Assembly (NCBI GenBank): GCA_902597545.1 | Contig: CACJYD010000008.1 | Coordinates: 1 to 64,000, forward strand | Length of the DNA stretch: 64,000 nt | DNA from: an uncultured Bacteroidota bacterium | GTDB taxonomy: Bacteria; Bacteroidota; Bacteroidia; Flavobacteriales; Flavobacteriaceae | Direction of reading: 5' to 3' | Shown: one piece after another, positions 9,208 to 17,625 of the stretch | How positions within the stretch are numbered: the first letter of the stretch is position 1 | How the letters are laid out: each line of letters starts with the position of its first letter | Notes under the pieces: generated by a model | Databases searched by the model: none | What the model saw: the letters and a program-made list of their open reading frames with translations, nothing else | What the model was told of the DNA's origin: nothing | Program-made: the position numbers and the translations under genes

Positions 9208-11112
9208 ATGAGTAAAATAATTGGTATAGATTTAGGAACAACAAATTCATGTGTTTCTGTAATGGAAGGTAATGAACCGGTTGTTATTCCTAACGCGGAG
9301 GGTAAAAGAACAACTCCATCGGTGATTGCATTTGTTGAAGGCGGTGAGATTAAAGTTGGTGATCCTGCCAAAAGACAGGCTGTTACAAATCCAACAAAAA
9401 CAATATCATCCATCAAGAGATTCATGGGAAGCAAATTTTCAGAGTCAAAAGATGATGCTAAAAGATCTGCTTATAAAGTTGTAAAAGGTGATAATGATAC
9501 ATCAAGAGTTGATATTGATGGAAGATTATACACTCCACAGGAATTGTCTGCTATGATTCTTCAAAAAATGAAAAAAACTGCAGAGGATTATCTAGGCACA
9601 ACTGTTTCGGAGGCTGTTGTTACAGTTCCAGCATATTTTAATGATGCACAAAGACAAGCAACTAAAGAAGCAGGTGAGATATCAGGTTTGAAGGTTCAAA
9701 GAATTATTAACGAACCAACTGCTGCAGCATTAGCATATGGCCTTGATAAATCAAATAAAGATCAAAAAATTGCTGTATACGACTTAGGTGGAGGTACTTT
9801 TGACATATCTATCCTTGAATTAGGAGATGGAGTGTTTGAAGTGTTATCAACCAATGGTGATACTAGACTGGGTGGTGATGATTTTGATGAAGCAATAATC
9901 CAGTGGATGGCATTTGAATATGAGGAAGAAGAAGGTGTTGATTTGAGAAAAGACCCAATGGCTCTTCAAAGACTGAAAGAGGCGGCTGAAAAAGCTAAGA
10001 TTGAATTATCTTCATCTACACAAACTGAAATTAATTTACCTTACATTTCTGCAACTGATGCAGGCCCAAAACACTTAGTTAAAACTTTAACTAGGTCTAA
10101 GTTTGAACAATTATGTTCAGATCTTGTTAAAAGATCTATGGAACCTGTTAAGAAAGCTTTAAAGGATGCAGGATTAAATAAATCGGATATTGATGAGGTT
10201 ATTTTAGTTGGAGGTTCAACTAGAATCCCTGTTATTCAAAATGAAGTAGAAAAATTCTTTGGTAAAAAGCCATCAAAAGGTGTAAATCCAGATGAAGTTG
10301 TCGCTGTAGGTGCAGCCATCCAGGGTGGTGTACTAACTGGAGATGTTAAAGATGTCTTATTGTTAGACGTTACACCTTTATCTTTAGGTATTGAAACAAT
10401 GGGTGGGGTAATGACTAAGTTAATTGAATCCAATACTACAATTCCATCAAAAAAATCACAGGTCTTCTCAACTGCTGCTGATAACCAACCATCTGTAGAA
10501 ATCCATGTTTTACAGGGTGAAAGATCAATGGCAAAAGACAATAAAACCATTGGAAGATTCCACTTAGATGGTATTCCTCCTTCACCGAGAGGTGTACCTC
10601 AAATAGAGGTAACTTTTGACATTGATGCAAATGGTATTATTCAGGTTACAGCTTTGGATAAAGCTACTAATAAATCACAGGATATTAGAATTGAAGCGTC
10701 CTCTGGACTCACTGAAGAAGAGATTGAAAAAATGAAAAAAGAAGCTGAAGCAAATGCTGAATCTGATAAAAAATTGAAAGAAGAAGTTGATACTCTAAAC
10801 AGTGCTGATGCTATGATTTTTCAAACTGAAAGTCAGTTAAAAGAATATGGCGATAAAATACCTGATGATAAAAAGAAGGCTATTGAAGATGCTCTTGAAA
10901 CATTAAAAAAAGCTCATGAATCAAAAGATATTGAATTGATAAAAACTGAGCTTGAAAAAATTAATGAAACGTGGAAAAATGCATCTGAAGAATTGTATAA
11001 AGCTCAGGCAGAATCTGCAAAATCAACTGATCAAGAACCTAAAAATTCTAGTAAGAAAAATAAAGGTTCTGATGATGATGTTCAAGATGTAGATTTTGAG
11101 GAAGTAAAATAA
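9208..11112 (+). CDS. dnaK: Molecular chaperone DnaK (Hsp70)
   Basis: DnaK is the ATP-driven cytoplasmic chaperone that folds and disaggregates proteins with DnaJ and GrpE. The 634-residue protein has the three ATPase signatures [26 protein letters not shown] and [11 protein letters not shown], then the interdomain linker [14 protein letters not shown], the substrate-binding domain and an acidic tail ending [11 protein letters not shown]. Length is typical. dnaJ and grpE are not next to it. It is a single-gene unit with its own upstream control region (9146-9203) and a strong terminator directly after it. Confidence 0.98.
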   Translation: MSKIIGIDLGTTNSCVSVMEGNEPVVIPNAEGKRTTPSVIAFVEGGEIKVGDPAKRQAVTNPTKTISSIKRFMGSKFSESKDDAKRSAYKVVKGDNDTSRVDIDGRLYTPQELSAMILQKMKKTAEDYLGTTVSEAVVTVPAYFNDAQRQATKEAGEISGLKVQRIINEPTAAALAYGLDKSNKDQKIAVYDLGGGTFDISILELGDGVFEVLSTNGDTRLGGDDFDEAIIQWMAFEYEEEEGVDLRKDPMALQRLKEAAEKAKIELSSSTQTEINLPYISATDAGPKHLVKTLTRSKFEQLCSDLVKRSMEPVKKALKDAGLNKSDIDEVILVGGSTRIPVIQNEVEKFFGKKPSKGVNPDEVVAVGAAIQGGVLTGDVKDVLLLDVTPLSLGIETMGGVMTKLIESNTTIPSKKSQVFSTAADNQPSVEIHVLQGERSMAKDNKTIGRFHLDGIPPSPRGVPQIEVTFDIDANGIIQVTALDKATNKSQDIRIEASSGLTEEEIEKMKKEAEANAESDKKLKEEVDTLNSADAMIFQTESQLKEYGDKIPDDKKKAIEDALETLKKAHESKDIELIKTELEKINETWKNASEELYKAQAESAKSTDQEPKNSSKKNKGSDDDVQDVDFEEVK

Positions 11113-11130
11113 TTAAGACTTCTATTTATA

Positions 11131-11159
11131 AAAACGTGTCTTTGGACACGTTTTTTTTT
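11131..11159 (+). terminator. Rho-independent terminator after dnaK
   Basis: AAAACGTGTC (11131-11140) and GACACGTTTT (11145-11154) form a perfect 10-bp stem closed by a TTTG loop, followed by a T run to 11159. It starts 18 bp after the dnaK stop codon. Confidence 0.93.
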
Positions 11160-11191
11160 GCTTTGTGTTAAAAATTTATACACATATGTAT

Positions 11192-11199
11192 TACATTTG
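11192..11199 (+). promoter_or_regulatory. Bacteroidota -7 box upstream of the PAS-UbiA gene
   Basis: TACATTTG matches TAnnTTTG and lies 18 nt before the chosen ATG at 11218. It follows the dnaK terminator, so the downstream cluster probably has its own promoter here. Confidence 0.5.
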
Positions 11200-11217
11200 C
11201 CATCTAATTTATTCTAT

Positions 11218-12582
11218 ATGAAAAGTGTTATAACATGCGACTTAGAAGGTGTAATAGAAACTATAAACTCAGATGGTGAAAAACTATTTGGTTATCCAAA
11301 AGAAGAGCTTATCGGTAAAAAGAGAGTGTCTTTATTTTCCTCTGGTGAAGTAGTAATTCAGAATGTTGGAAAATGGCTTTCATCTGCAATAAAAGATGGA
11401 GAACATAATACCAAGACATATTTTATAAGAAAGGATGGATCCAAGTTTAATGCTGCAATAAAAATAACCCCAACTTTTAAAAATGGAAAAAATAAGCCTC
11501 AAACTGGATATTGTGGAATTACAATTCCAATTACTGAGGAAGTAAAAATTCCAATTAAATTTTCAACAATATTTATTAAGTGGGCCTTTGCTATTACAAG
11601 AGGAGGTTTTACAAGCGCATCATTGTTTCCAATTTTTACGCTAGCTGCATTTTTTGCAGGATCTGGTGATGGTTTATTTAATGTACTTTCTTTGATATTA
11701 TGTTGTCTAGGTATAGTTTTATTGCATGTTTCTTCCAACTTATTTAATGATTATTATGATGTAAAGGATGGTACTGATGGTGCCAATACAGAATATTTTA
11801 ATGCTGGTTTAAATTCAACCGTTCTTGAGGGAGCTCAACTTTCAGGTGGAAGCAGAGCAGTCGAGCTAGGTTTAATTACACATAAGGGAACATTGTCATT
11901 GGCTAGAAAAATGTTACTTGGAGCATTACTAGTTACTGCACTCTTACTTTATAATAGCTTTTTAATAACTGGAGAAATAGCAAATGCACAAAATGCTCTC
12001 ATCATAGGAGTTGTTGGAGGTCTGTTAGGTTATTTTTATACAGCTAGACCCATTAGGTTAGTCTCGAGAAGAGGTCTTGGTGAAGTTGCTATTTTTTTAG
12101 CATTTGGACCAGTACTTACACTTGGAGCTTTATTTGCAATCTCAAGCAATACTGTTGAACTATTTTCAACTGAATTTTATAATGCTATATATCTTGGAAT
12201 TCCTTTTGGTTTTTTGACAACAAATATATTATACATTAATCAGTACCCAGATACTGTCAGTGATGCTACGACAGGTAAAAATCACTTAATTGTTACTCTT
12301 GGCAAGAAAAATGCTAGATGGGGTTATTTGTTATTATTATCTGCAGCATTTGGATCCTCAATTTATATGACAGATATATTTGCTGACAATCTATTAAACT
12401 TTAATAAAAATATATTTTATGCTGGTAATGCAATATTGTTTATCTATGGTTTTTTTGCATTTATCAACTTGTTTAAAAATTATGATAATAGAGAATTGAT
12501 TCATTCAAACCTAAAAACGATATATTTGCAGATATTTTATGGATTGTTTATGATAATAGTTCTTAATTTATTTTTTATTTAA
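11218..12582 (+). CDS. PAS domain-UbiA prenyltransferase fusion
   Basis: UbiA enzymes attach polyprenyl chains to aromatic or other acceptors in the membrane (menaquinone, haem O and similar). From the ATG at 11218 the protein has 454 residues. Residues 1 to about 105 form a PAS fold (CDLEGVIETINSDGEKLFGY, then KEELIGKKRVSLFS, then a FIRKDGSKFNAAI strand). The rest is a multi-span UbiA domain with both Asp-rich motifs: NLFNDYYDVKDGTD and NQYPDTVSDATTG. A TTG 20 codons upstream lies in the dnaK terminator and is rejected as start. The acceptor is unknown; the first motif resembles dihydroxynaphthoate prenyltransferases. It is followed 0 bp later by the CPBP gene. A sensor domain joined to a prenyltransferase is uncommon; I believe the architecture recurs in flavobacteria. 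Confidence 0.8.
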   Translation: MKSVITCDLEGVIETINSDGEKLFGYPKEELIGKKRVSLFSSGEVVIQNVGKWLSSAIKDGEHNTKTYFIRKDGSKFNAAIKITPTFKNGKNKPQTGYCGITIPITEEVKIPIKFSTIFIKWAFAITRGGFTSASLFPIFTLAAFFAGSGDGLFNVLSLILCCLGIVLLHVSSNLFNDYYDVKDGTDGANTEYFNAGLNSTVLEGAQLSGGSRAVELGLITHKGTLSLARKMLLGALLVTALLLYNSFLITGEIANAQNALIIGVVGGLLGYFYTARPIRLVSRRGLGEVAIFLAFGPVLTLGALFAISSNTVELFSTEFYNAIYLGIPFGFLTTNILYINQYPDTVSDATTGKNHLIVTLGKKNARWGYLLLLSAAFGSSIYMTDIFADNLLNFNKNIFYAGNAILFIYGFFAFINLFKNYDNRELIHSNLKTIYLQIFYGLFMIIVLNLFFI

Positions 12583-13512
12583 ATGTTTATTGAAAAAGCA
12601 AAAAATATTAAAAATGATTGGTGGAGATATTTTCTTGTTGGTCCACTAATTATTTTTTCCTTTTGGCAAATTTTAGGAGGAATACCTTTTGGAGTAGGAC
12701 TTGCCCTAAATATGAATCCAGACAATCTTGATGCACTTCAATCCAATGATACGGCTGCCATGTTTTCTTTATTTCCAACAAAAAATGTTGGATTGGTATT
12801 ATTTTTATTAATGTTTGCTGTAGGCTCTCTAGGATTGTACATAACGATTAAGTTTTTACACAATCAATCTTTAACATCATTGACCACATCAAGAGATAAA
12901 ATTGATTTTTCAAGAGTATTTTATTCTTTTTTCTTAGTTATTGGTATTACAATAATTTTATTTCCAATTGATATATTACTGTCCCCAGAAGATTATGAAC
13001 TCACCTTTAACCTAAATCAATTTTTAATCCTTCTTATAATTTGCTTAACACTATTGCCAATTCAAACAAGTTTTGAAGAATATTTGATGAGAGGCTATTT
13101 GCTACAAGGCATTGGAATAACTACTAAAAGTAGATTTTTAGCGTTTACAATACCATCCATATTGTTCGGTCTATTACATTTTACCAACCCTGAGATCGAT
13201 AAACTCGGTAATACATTTATTTTCGCTTACCTAATTATGGGTTTTTTCCTTGGTTTGATAACACTAATGGATGAAGGATTAGAATTAGCATTGGGGTGGC
13301 ACTACGCGAACAATGTTGCAGCTGCATTATTAGTTACCGCAGATTGGACAGTTTTGCAAACTGATTCAATCTATAAATATGTTGGTGAACCTGATGTGAC
13401 TTCACAAATATTACCAGCATTAATTATTTTTCCTATTCTTATCTATCATTTTTCTGTCAAATACAAGTGGTCTGGGTGGAAAGAAAAATTATTTGGAAAA
13501 GTAAAAATTTAA
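12583..13512 (+). CDS. CPBP family intramembrane metalloprotease
   Basis: Members of the CAAX protease/bacteriocin-processing (CPBP, Abi) family are membrane-embedded glutamate/histidine proteases, often of unknown substrate. The 309-residue protein is very hydrophobic with about eight spans. It has all three family motifs: EEYLMRG near residue 165, FGLLH near 195 and WHYANN near 240. The first codon directly abuts the stop of the PAS-UbiA gene, so the two are translated together. Association with prenyl chemistry recalls the CAAX-prenyl link, but this is only suggestive. Confidence 0.85.
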   Translation: MFIEKAKNIKNDWWRYFLVGPLIIFSFWQILGGIPFGVGLALNMNPDNLDALQSNDTAAMFSLFPTKNVGLVLFLLMFAVGSLGLYITIKFLHNQSLTSLTTSRDKIDFSRVFYSFFLVIGITIILFPIDILLSPEDYELTFNLNQFLILLIICLTLLPIQTSFEEYLMRGYLLQGIGITTKSRFLAFTIPSILFGLLHFTNPEIDKLGNTFIFAYLIMGFFLGLITLMDEGLELALGWHYANNVAAALLVTADWTVLQTDSIYKYVGEPDVTSQILPALIIFPILIYHFSVKYKWSGWKEKLFGKVKI

Positions 13513-13513
13513 T

Positions 13514-13693
13514 ATGGGAATGAATAAAAATTCAATTTTTGCTTGGGCATCATTTATCCTTTTTTTAATTGGATCTTCGCTTATACTTTTAGGAGTATTT
13601 AAATACCCAGAATATTTAGTTGAGCTTACACTTGCTGGATTAGGTTTTATAACAATTGGATGGGCTTTTAATGCCCTCAAGGGGAGAGTTTAA
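13514..13693 (+). CDS. Small two-span membrane protein, CAL67264 family
   Basis: A 59-residue gene starting one base after the CPBP stop codon. The protein begins MGMNKNSIFAWASFI, has two hydrophobic segments (about residues 8-28 and 36-53) and ends FNALKGRV. The beginning and end match my memory of the flavobacterial CAL67264 family of small membrane proteins, whose function is unknown. Its position as third gene after PAS-UbiA and CPBP makes it a candidate partner of one of these. Family assignment is from recall of the conserved ends; function is not known. Confidence 0.75.
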   Translation: MGMNKNSIFAWASFILFLIGSSLILLGVFKYPEYLVELTLAGLGFITIGWAFNALKGRV

Positions 13694-13698
13694 CTAAT

Positions 13699-15090
13699 TT
13701 ATTTTCCTGTCATTTTTTTTGGATCAACCCACTGATCAAACTCATTACTTGTTAAGTACTTTGATTTAATCGCTTCTTCTTTAAGAGTTGTACCATTTCT
13801 ATATGCATTGTTAGCAATTTCTGCAGCTTTATAATATCCAATTTTATTGTTCAGTGCAGTAACGAGCATTAATGAATTATTTAGATGTTCTTCAATTATT
13901 TTTTTATTTGCTTTTAATCCCGAAACACAATTTTTTTCGAAACTAATTACAGAATCAGTTAATAATTTTAAGGATTCTATAATTTTTGAAGCCATTAGTG
14001 GTTTATACACATTTAGTTCAAGATGACCTTGAGTACCAGCAAAGCTTATAGTGTGATCATTACCAATAATTTGAGCACAAACCATGCAAATTGCCTCACA
14101 TTGTGTTGGATTAATTTTTCCAGGCATAATAGAACTTCCAGGCTCATTTGCAGGTAATATCAACTCTGAAAAACCAGCTCTTGGACCACTTCCTAACAAT
14201 CTAATATCATTTGCTATTTTGTAAATTGATATAGCAAGTTGTTTAATAGATGAGTGTGTTTCAACTATAGCATCATGAGACGCAATCGCTTCAAATTTGT
14301 TTTCTGCAACCTTGAAATTAATATTACAATACTTTGAAATATTTTTCACTGTTAATTTGTCAAATCCCTCCGGACAATTTAATCCAGTCCCAACTGCTGT
14401 TCCACCAATTGCCAATTCAGATAGATGATCTAATGAGTTTCGTAAAGATTTTAAACCATGCTTTATTTGTGATGCATATCCTGAAAATTCCTGTCCCAAA
14501 GTCAATGGTGTGGCATCCATTAAATGGGTTCTACCAATTTTTACATCCTTATCAAATTCTTTTTCCTTTGCTATTAAAGTTTTATGAAAGCTCTCAAGTG
14601 CTGGAATAACTTTTTCCTTAACCAATTTAAAAGTTGCTATATGCATGGCAGTAGGAAATGAGTCATTTGAAGATTGGGATTTGTTGACATCATCATTTGG
14701 CTTTAGAGTTTTATTAATATCACTTAACTTTTTACCTTCCAATATGTGTGCAATATTTGAGATAACTTCGTTGAGATTCATATTAGTTTGAGTACCAGAA
14801 CCAGTTTGCCAAATAACTAATGGGAATTCTTTGTCATGTTTACCCTCAATTATTTCATCACATGCTTTAACAATTAACTCCATCTTCGCTTTTTCAACTG
14901 TTCCCAGTTCATAATTAGACTTGGCACAAGCTTTTTTTAAAATAGCATATGCATATATGATTTCAATGGGCATTGAACCCTCTTTTCCTATTTTAAAGTT
15001 ATTGATTGATCTTTGAGTCTGCGGTCCCCACAGTGAATCCATAGGGATTTGTACTTTTCCAAGGGTATCTGACTCTGTTCTGAATTTCAT
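13699..15090 (-). CDS. fumC: Class II fumarate hydratase
   Basis: FumC interconverts fumarate and malate in the TCA cycle without an iron-sulfur cluster. From the ATG at 15090 (MKFRTESDTLGKVQIP) the protein has 463 residues, the usual length; a start seven codons upstream would add a non-family MYYIFCS peptide. Motifs are SGTQTNMNLNEV, GRTHLMDATPLTLGQEFSGY and the fumarase/aspartase signature GSSIMPGKINP near residue 318. It is a single-gene unit. A TAACTTTG box lies 18 nt upstream. Class II fumarase rather than argininosuccinate or aspartate lyase is supported by overall similarity. Confidence 0.95.
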   Translation of the reverse strand: MKFRTESDTLGKVQIPMDSLWGPQTQRSINNFKIGKEGSMPIEIIYAYAILKKACAKSNYELGTVEKAKMELIVKACDEIIEGKHDKEFPLVIWQTGSGTQTNMNLNEVISNIAHILEGKKLSDINKTLKPNDDVNKSQSSNDSFPTAMHIATFKLVKEKVIPALESFHKTLIAKEKEFDKDVKIGRTHLMDATPLTLGQEFSGYASQIKHGLKSLRNSLDHLSELAIGGTAVGTGLNCPEGFDKLTVKNISKYCNINFKVAENKFEAIASHDAIVETHSSIKQLAISIYKIANDIRLLGSGPRAGFSELILPANEPGSSIMPGKINPTQCEAICMVCAQIIGNDHTISFAGTQGHLELNVYKPLMASKIIESLKLLTDSVISFEKNCVSGLKANKKIIEEHLNNSLMLVTALNNKIGYYKAAEIANNAYRNGTTLKEEAIKSKYLTSNEFDQWVDPKKMTGK

Positions 15091-15108
15091 AGAACAAAAA
15101 ATATAATA

Positions 15109-15116
15109 CAAAGTTA
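15109..15116 (-). promoter_or_regulatory. Bacteroidota -7 box upstream of fumC
   Basis: TAACTTTG on the minus strand matches TAnnTTTG and lies 18 nt before the fumC ATG, leaving a short leader. Confidence 0.5.
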
Positions 15117-15184
15117 CAAAATAGCGTTTAAAACATGTTCATAAACTATTTATAATAGTTTTTTTCGGAAATAAAACTTATGCG

Positions 15185-15192
15185 TATCTTTG
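15185..15192 (+). promoter_or_regulatory. Bacteroidota -7 box before the 54-residue membrane protein gene
   Basis: TATCTTTG matches TAnnTTTG exactly. Six bases separate it from the ATG at 15199, so the message is probably leaderless. It also supports the reality of that very small gene. Confidence 0.5.
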
Positions 15193-15198
15193 ATTATC

Positions 15199-15363
15199 AT
15201 GTTTGAATTTGATCAATATCTTGGCTTTCTTTTATTTATGACAGTCGTAACAATGGGATTCTGGCTCATGATACTTCTTTTAACTTTTATAATACCTTAC
15301 TGGGTTACTGGTTCCTTTTTTGAATGGTTAAATGAAAGAAAAAATAAAAATTCTAGTAAGTAG
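15199..15363 (+). CDS. Small single-span membrane protein, unknown function
   Basis: A 54-codon reading frame starting MFEFDQYLGFLLFMTVVT. One long hydrophobic segment (about residues 8-33) is followed by YWVTGSFFEWLNERKNKNSSK, a polar, basic tail typical of a cytoplasmic end. It lies alone on the plus strand between fumC and prfB (both minus), ends one base from the prfB stop codon, and has a good -7 box six bases before its ATG. I do not recognise the family. The combination of promoter, start, membrane profile and basic tail makes it more likely than not to be a real gene. Confidence 0.6.
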   Translation: MFEFDQYLGFLLFMTVVTMGFWLMILLLTFIIPYWVTGSFFEWLNERKNKNSSK

Positions 15364-15364
15364 T

Positions 15365-16454
15365 TTATTTATCTTCCTTGCTCATCAAATAAGACTTTAA
15401 AAAAACATCTATATCTCCATCTAGAACTGCATTAGCATCTACATTTTCTGTAGAAGTTCTAACATCTTTAACCATTTTGTAAGGGTGTAATACGTAATTT
15501 CTTATCTGAGAGCCCCATTCAATTTTCTTTTTACTTTCTTCAATTTCTTTTCTTGTTTCTAACTTCTTATTTAGTTCTATTTCATACAATTGAGATTTTA
15601 ATAGGAGTAGAGCTTTGTTTTTATTGTCTAATTGCGAGCGAGTTTCTGAGTTTTCAATCACAATTCCGCTAGGAATATGTTTTAATCTTACTGCAGTTTC
15701 TATTTTATTGACACTTTGTCCACCTGCTCCACTTGATCGCATTGTTTCCCATTCAATTTCTGAATTATTTATTTCGATATTGATTGTTTCATCAACAAGT
15801 GGGTAAACATAAACTGATGCAAATGATGTATGTCTTTTTGCATTGCTATCAAAGGGAGAAATTCTGACTAATCGGTGTACTCCATTTTCTCCTTTTAACC
15901 AGCCAAATGCATATTCTCCTTGGATCTCAATACTGATTGTTTTGATACCTGCAACATCTCCCTCAACAATATTTAACTCCTTTGTTTTGAATTTTCTTTT
16001 CTCGCACCACATTGAATACATTCGATATAGCATGTTTGCCCAATCACAACTTTCTGTTCCTCCAGCTCCAGCTGTAATTTGAAGAACAGCTGACATCTCA
16101 TCGCCCTCACTTGATAGCATATTTTTAAATTCAATTGATTCAATTGTATTTTTTGCTTTTTCAAAGGATTTTGCTAAATCTTCTTCACTAACATCATTGT
16201 TTTTAAAGTAATCATAAGTAATTTCTAGCTCATCACATAGACTAAGAGCATCATTATAATCATCAACCCAATCTTTCAGTAATTTGATTTTTTTTAGGGT
16301 AATCTGAGCATCACTCGGGTTGTCCCAAAATGTTGATTCGAATGTTAGATTTTCTAATGTAGATATTTGACTTTTTTTTTCGTCTAAGTCAAAGATACCG
16401 CCTTAAAGCACCAAGGCGTTCTATTAAGTTTTTTATTTGTTCAAGGGTTATCAA
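15365..16454 (-). CDS. prfB: Peptide chain release factor 2 with programmed +1 frameshift
   Basis: RF2 ends translation at UAA and UGA. The coding sequence is split: a short first frame from a TTG at 16454 reads MITLEQIKNLIERLGALRRYL and stops at an in-frame TGA (16389-16391). Shifting +1 on the CTT codon (16392-16394) continues with DLDEKKSQISTLENLTFEST and runs to 15365, for 362 residues in total, the usual RF2 length. The long frame has the GGQ peptidyl-hydrolysis motif (RSSGAGGQSVNKIETAVR). The TTG start is inferred: there is no ATG between the upstream stop and the conserved MIT-type N-terminus. Autoregulation is the known role of the shift: low RF2 favours reading through its own UGA. 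Confidence 0.95.
16388..16403 (-). promoter_or_regulatory. RF2 programmed frameshift site
   Basis: On the minus strand the order is AGGCGG (16403-16398), TAT, then CTTTGAC (16394-16388). This is the classic RF2 arrangement: an internal Shine-Dalgarno-like element three bases before the slippery CTT, then the UGA stop followed by C. It is kept even though Bacteroidota ribosomes are known to make little use of Shine-Dalgarno pairing for initiation. Confidence 0.93.
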
Positions 16455-16539
16455 ACTACTGTAAAATTAAATAATTTAATTGTTTTAAAATACTACATAA
16501 ATTATATTTATAGTAGAGCAAACATATTCTTAATTACAA

Positions 16540-17565
16540 ATGGAAATAAATTTAATTAGTGATACAGTTACTAAGCCATCAGATGAAATGATAAAATTCA
16601 TGAATAACTGTGAGGTTGGTGATGATGTATTTAAAGATGACCCAACTGTCAATATGCTTGAGGAAAAAGTTGCAAAAATGTTTAATATGGATAAGGCATT
16701 ATTTTTTCCGTCAGGTACTATGACAAACCAAACTGCTATTAAAATTAATACCAATCCAGGTGATCAATTAATTTGTAGTAAAACTGCACATGTTTATAAT
16801 TACGAAGGTGGTGGAGTTAGTTTCAATTCTGGTGTTTCTTGTAAACTCATAGATAAAGAGAGGGGGTTTTTTAATGCCAAGGATGTTTTAAATTCAATTA
16901 ATCCACCTGATTTTTACCATAGTCCAAAGACAAGTTTGGTTTGTGTAGAAAATACAACTAATAAAGGTGGAGGAGCATGCTGGGATATGAATGATTTAAG
17001 AGAGATTGCTGATTTATGTAAAGATAATGATCTTAAATATCATTTAGATGGGGCAAGAATTTGGAATGCTTCAGTAAAAAAAGGTATTGACTTTTCGCTT
17101 TTTGGAGAACTTTTCGATACAATTTCTGTTTGTTTAAGTAAAGGATTAGGTTGTCCGGTAGGATCTCTTTTGCTTTGTTCTGAAAAAGATTTTAACAATG
17201 CTATAAAGTATCGAAAGATGTTTGGTGGAGGCATGAGACAGTCAGGATATTTAGCAGCTTGTGGATTATATGCTTTGGAAAATAATATCAATAGATTGGA
17301 GGAAGATCACAAAAAGGCAAAAGATATTGAAGAAACTTTAAAATCACTTTATTTTGTGAAAAAAGTTGAAGAAGTTGAGACCAATATCATCATTTTTGAA
17401 ATTAATAGTAATTATAGCTCAGAAATTTTTATGAGTAAACTTCAAAATAAAGGAGTTAAACTCATTGGAATGGGTGATAATAAACTTCGTTTAGTTACTC
17501 ATCTTGATTACTCTGACAATCATCACGAAGCTTTCCTAGATATACTTTCAAAGGTCACTCTGTGA
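16540..17565 (+). CDS. ltaE: Low-specificity L-threonine aldolase
   Basis: This PLP enzyme cleaves threonine or allo-threonine to glycine and acetaldehyde. The 341-residue protein begins MEINLISDTVTKPSDEM, has the conserved HVYNYEGGG segment, the cofactor-binding HLDGARIWNA near residue 168 and the PLP lysine in SVCLSKGLGCPVGS near residue 197, followed by YRKMFGGGMRQSG. These match the threonine aldolase/beta-eliminating lyase family. The gene stands alone with an 85-bp upstream gap from prfB. A kbl gene at the far end of the window offers a second threonine/glycine route. Confidence 0.9.
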   Translation: MEINLISDTVTKPSDEMIKFMNNCEVGDDVFKDDPTVNMLEEKVAKMFNMDKALFFPSGTMTNQTAIKINTNPGDQLICSKTAHVYNYEGGGVSFNSGVSCKLIDKERGFFNAKDVLNSINPPDFYHSPKTSLVCVENTTNKGGGACWDMNDLREIADLCKDNDLKYHLDGARIWNASVKKGIDFSLFGELFDTISVCLSKGLGCPVGSLLLCSEKDFNNAIKYRKMFGGGMRQSGYLAACGLYALENNINRLEEDHKKAKDIEETLKSLYFVKKVEEVETNIIIFEINSNYSSEIFMSKLQNKGVKLIGMGDNKLRLVTHLDYSDNHHEAFLDILSKVTL

Positions 17566-17594
17566 TATTTAATAAAGCTTTTGGTTTTTTTCCG

Positions 17595-17602
17595 TACTTT
17601 TG
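17595..17602 (+). promoter_or_regulatory. Bacteroidota -7 box upstream of the PLP beta-synthase gene
   Basis: TACTTTTG matches TAnnTTTG and lies 23 nt before the chosen ATG at 17626. It helps to exclude the TTG at 17581 as start, because that codon would be upstream of the transcription start. Confidence 0.45.
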
Positions 17603-17625
17603 CTCATTCTGGTATACACAGGTGC

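Noticed and set aside
11158-11217. TTG start for the PAS-UbiA gene
   Set aside because: The codon lies in the T run of the dnaK terminator and before the likely promoter.
15091-15111. Seven-codon longer start for fumC
   Set aside because: The added MYYIFCS does not fit the family, and the -7 box at 15109-15116 would lie at that start codon.
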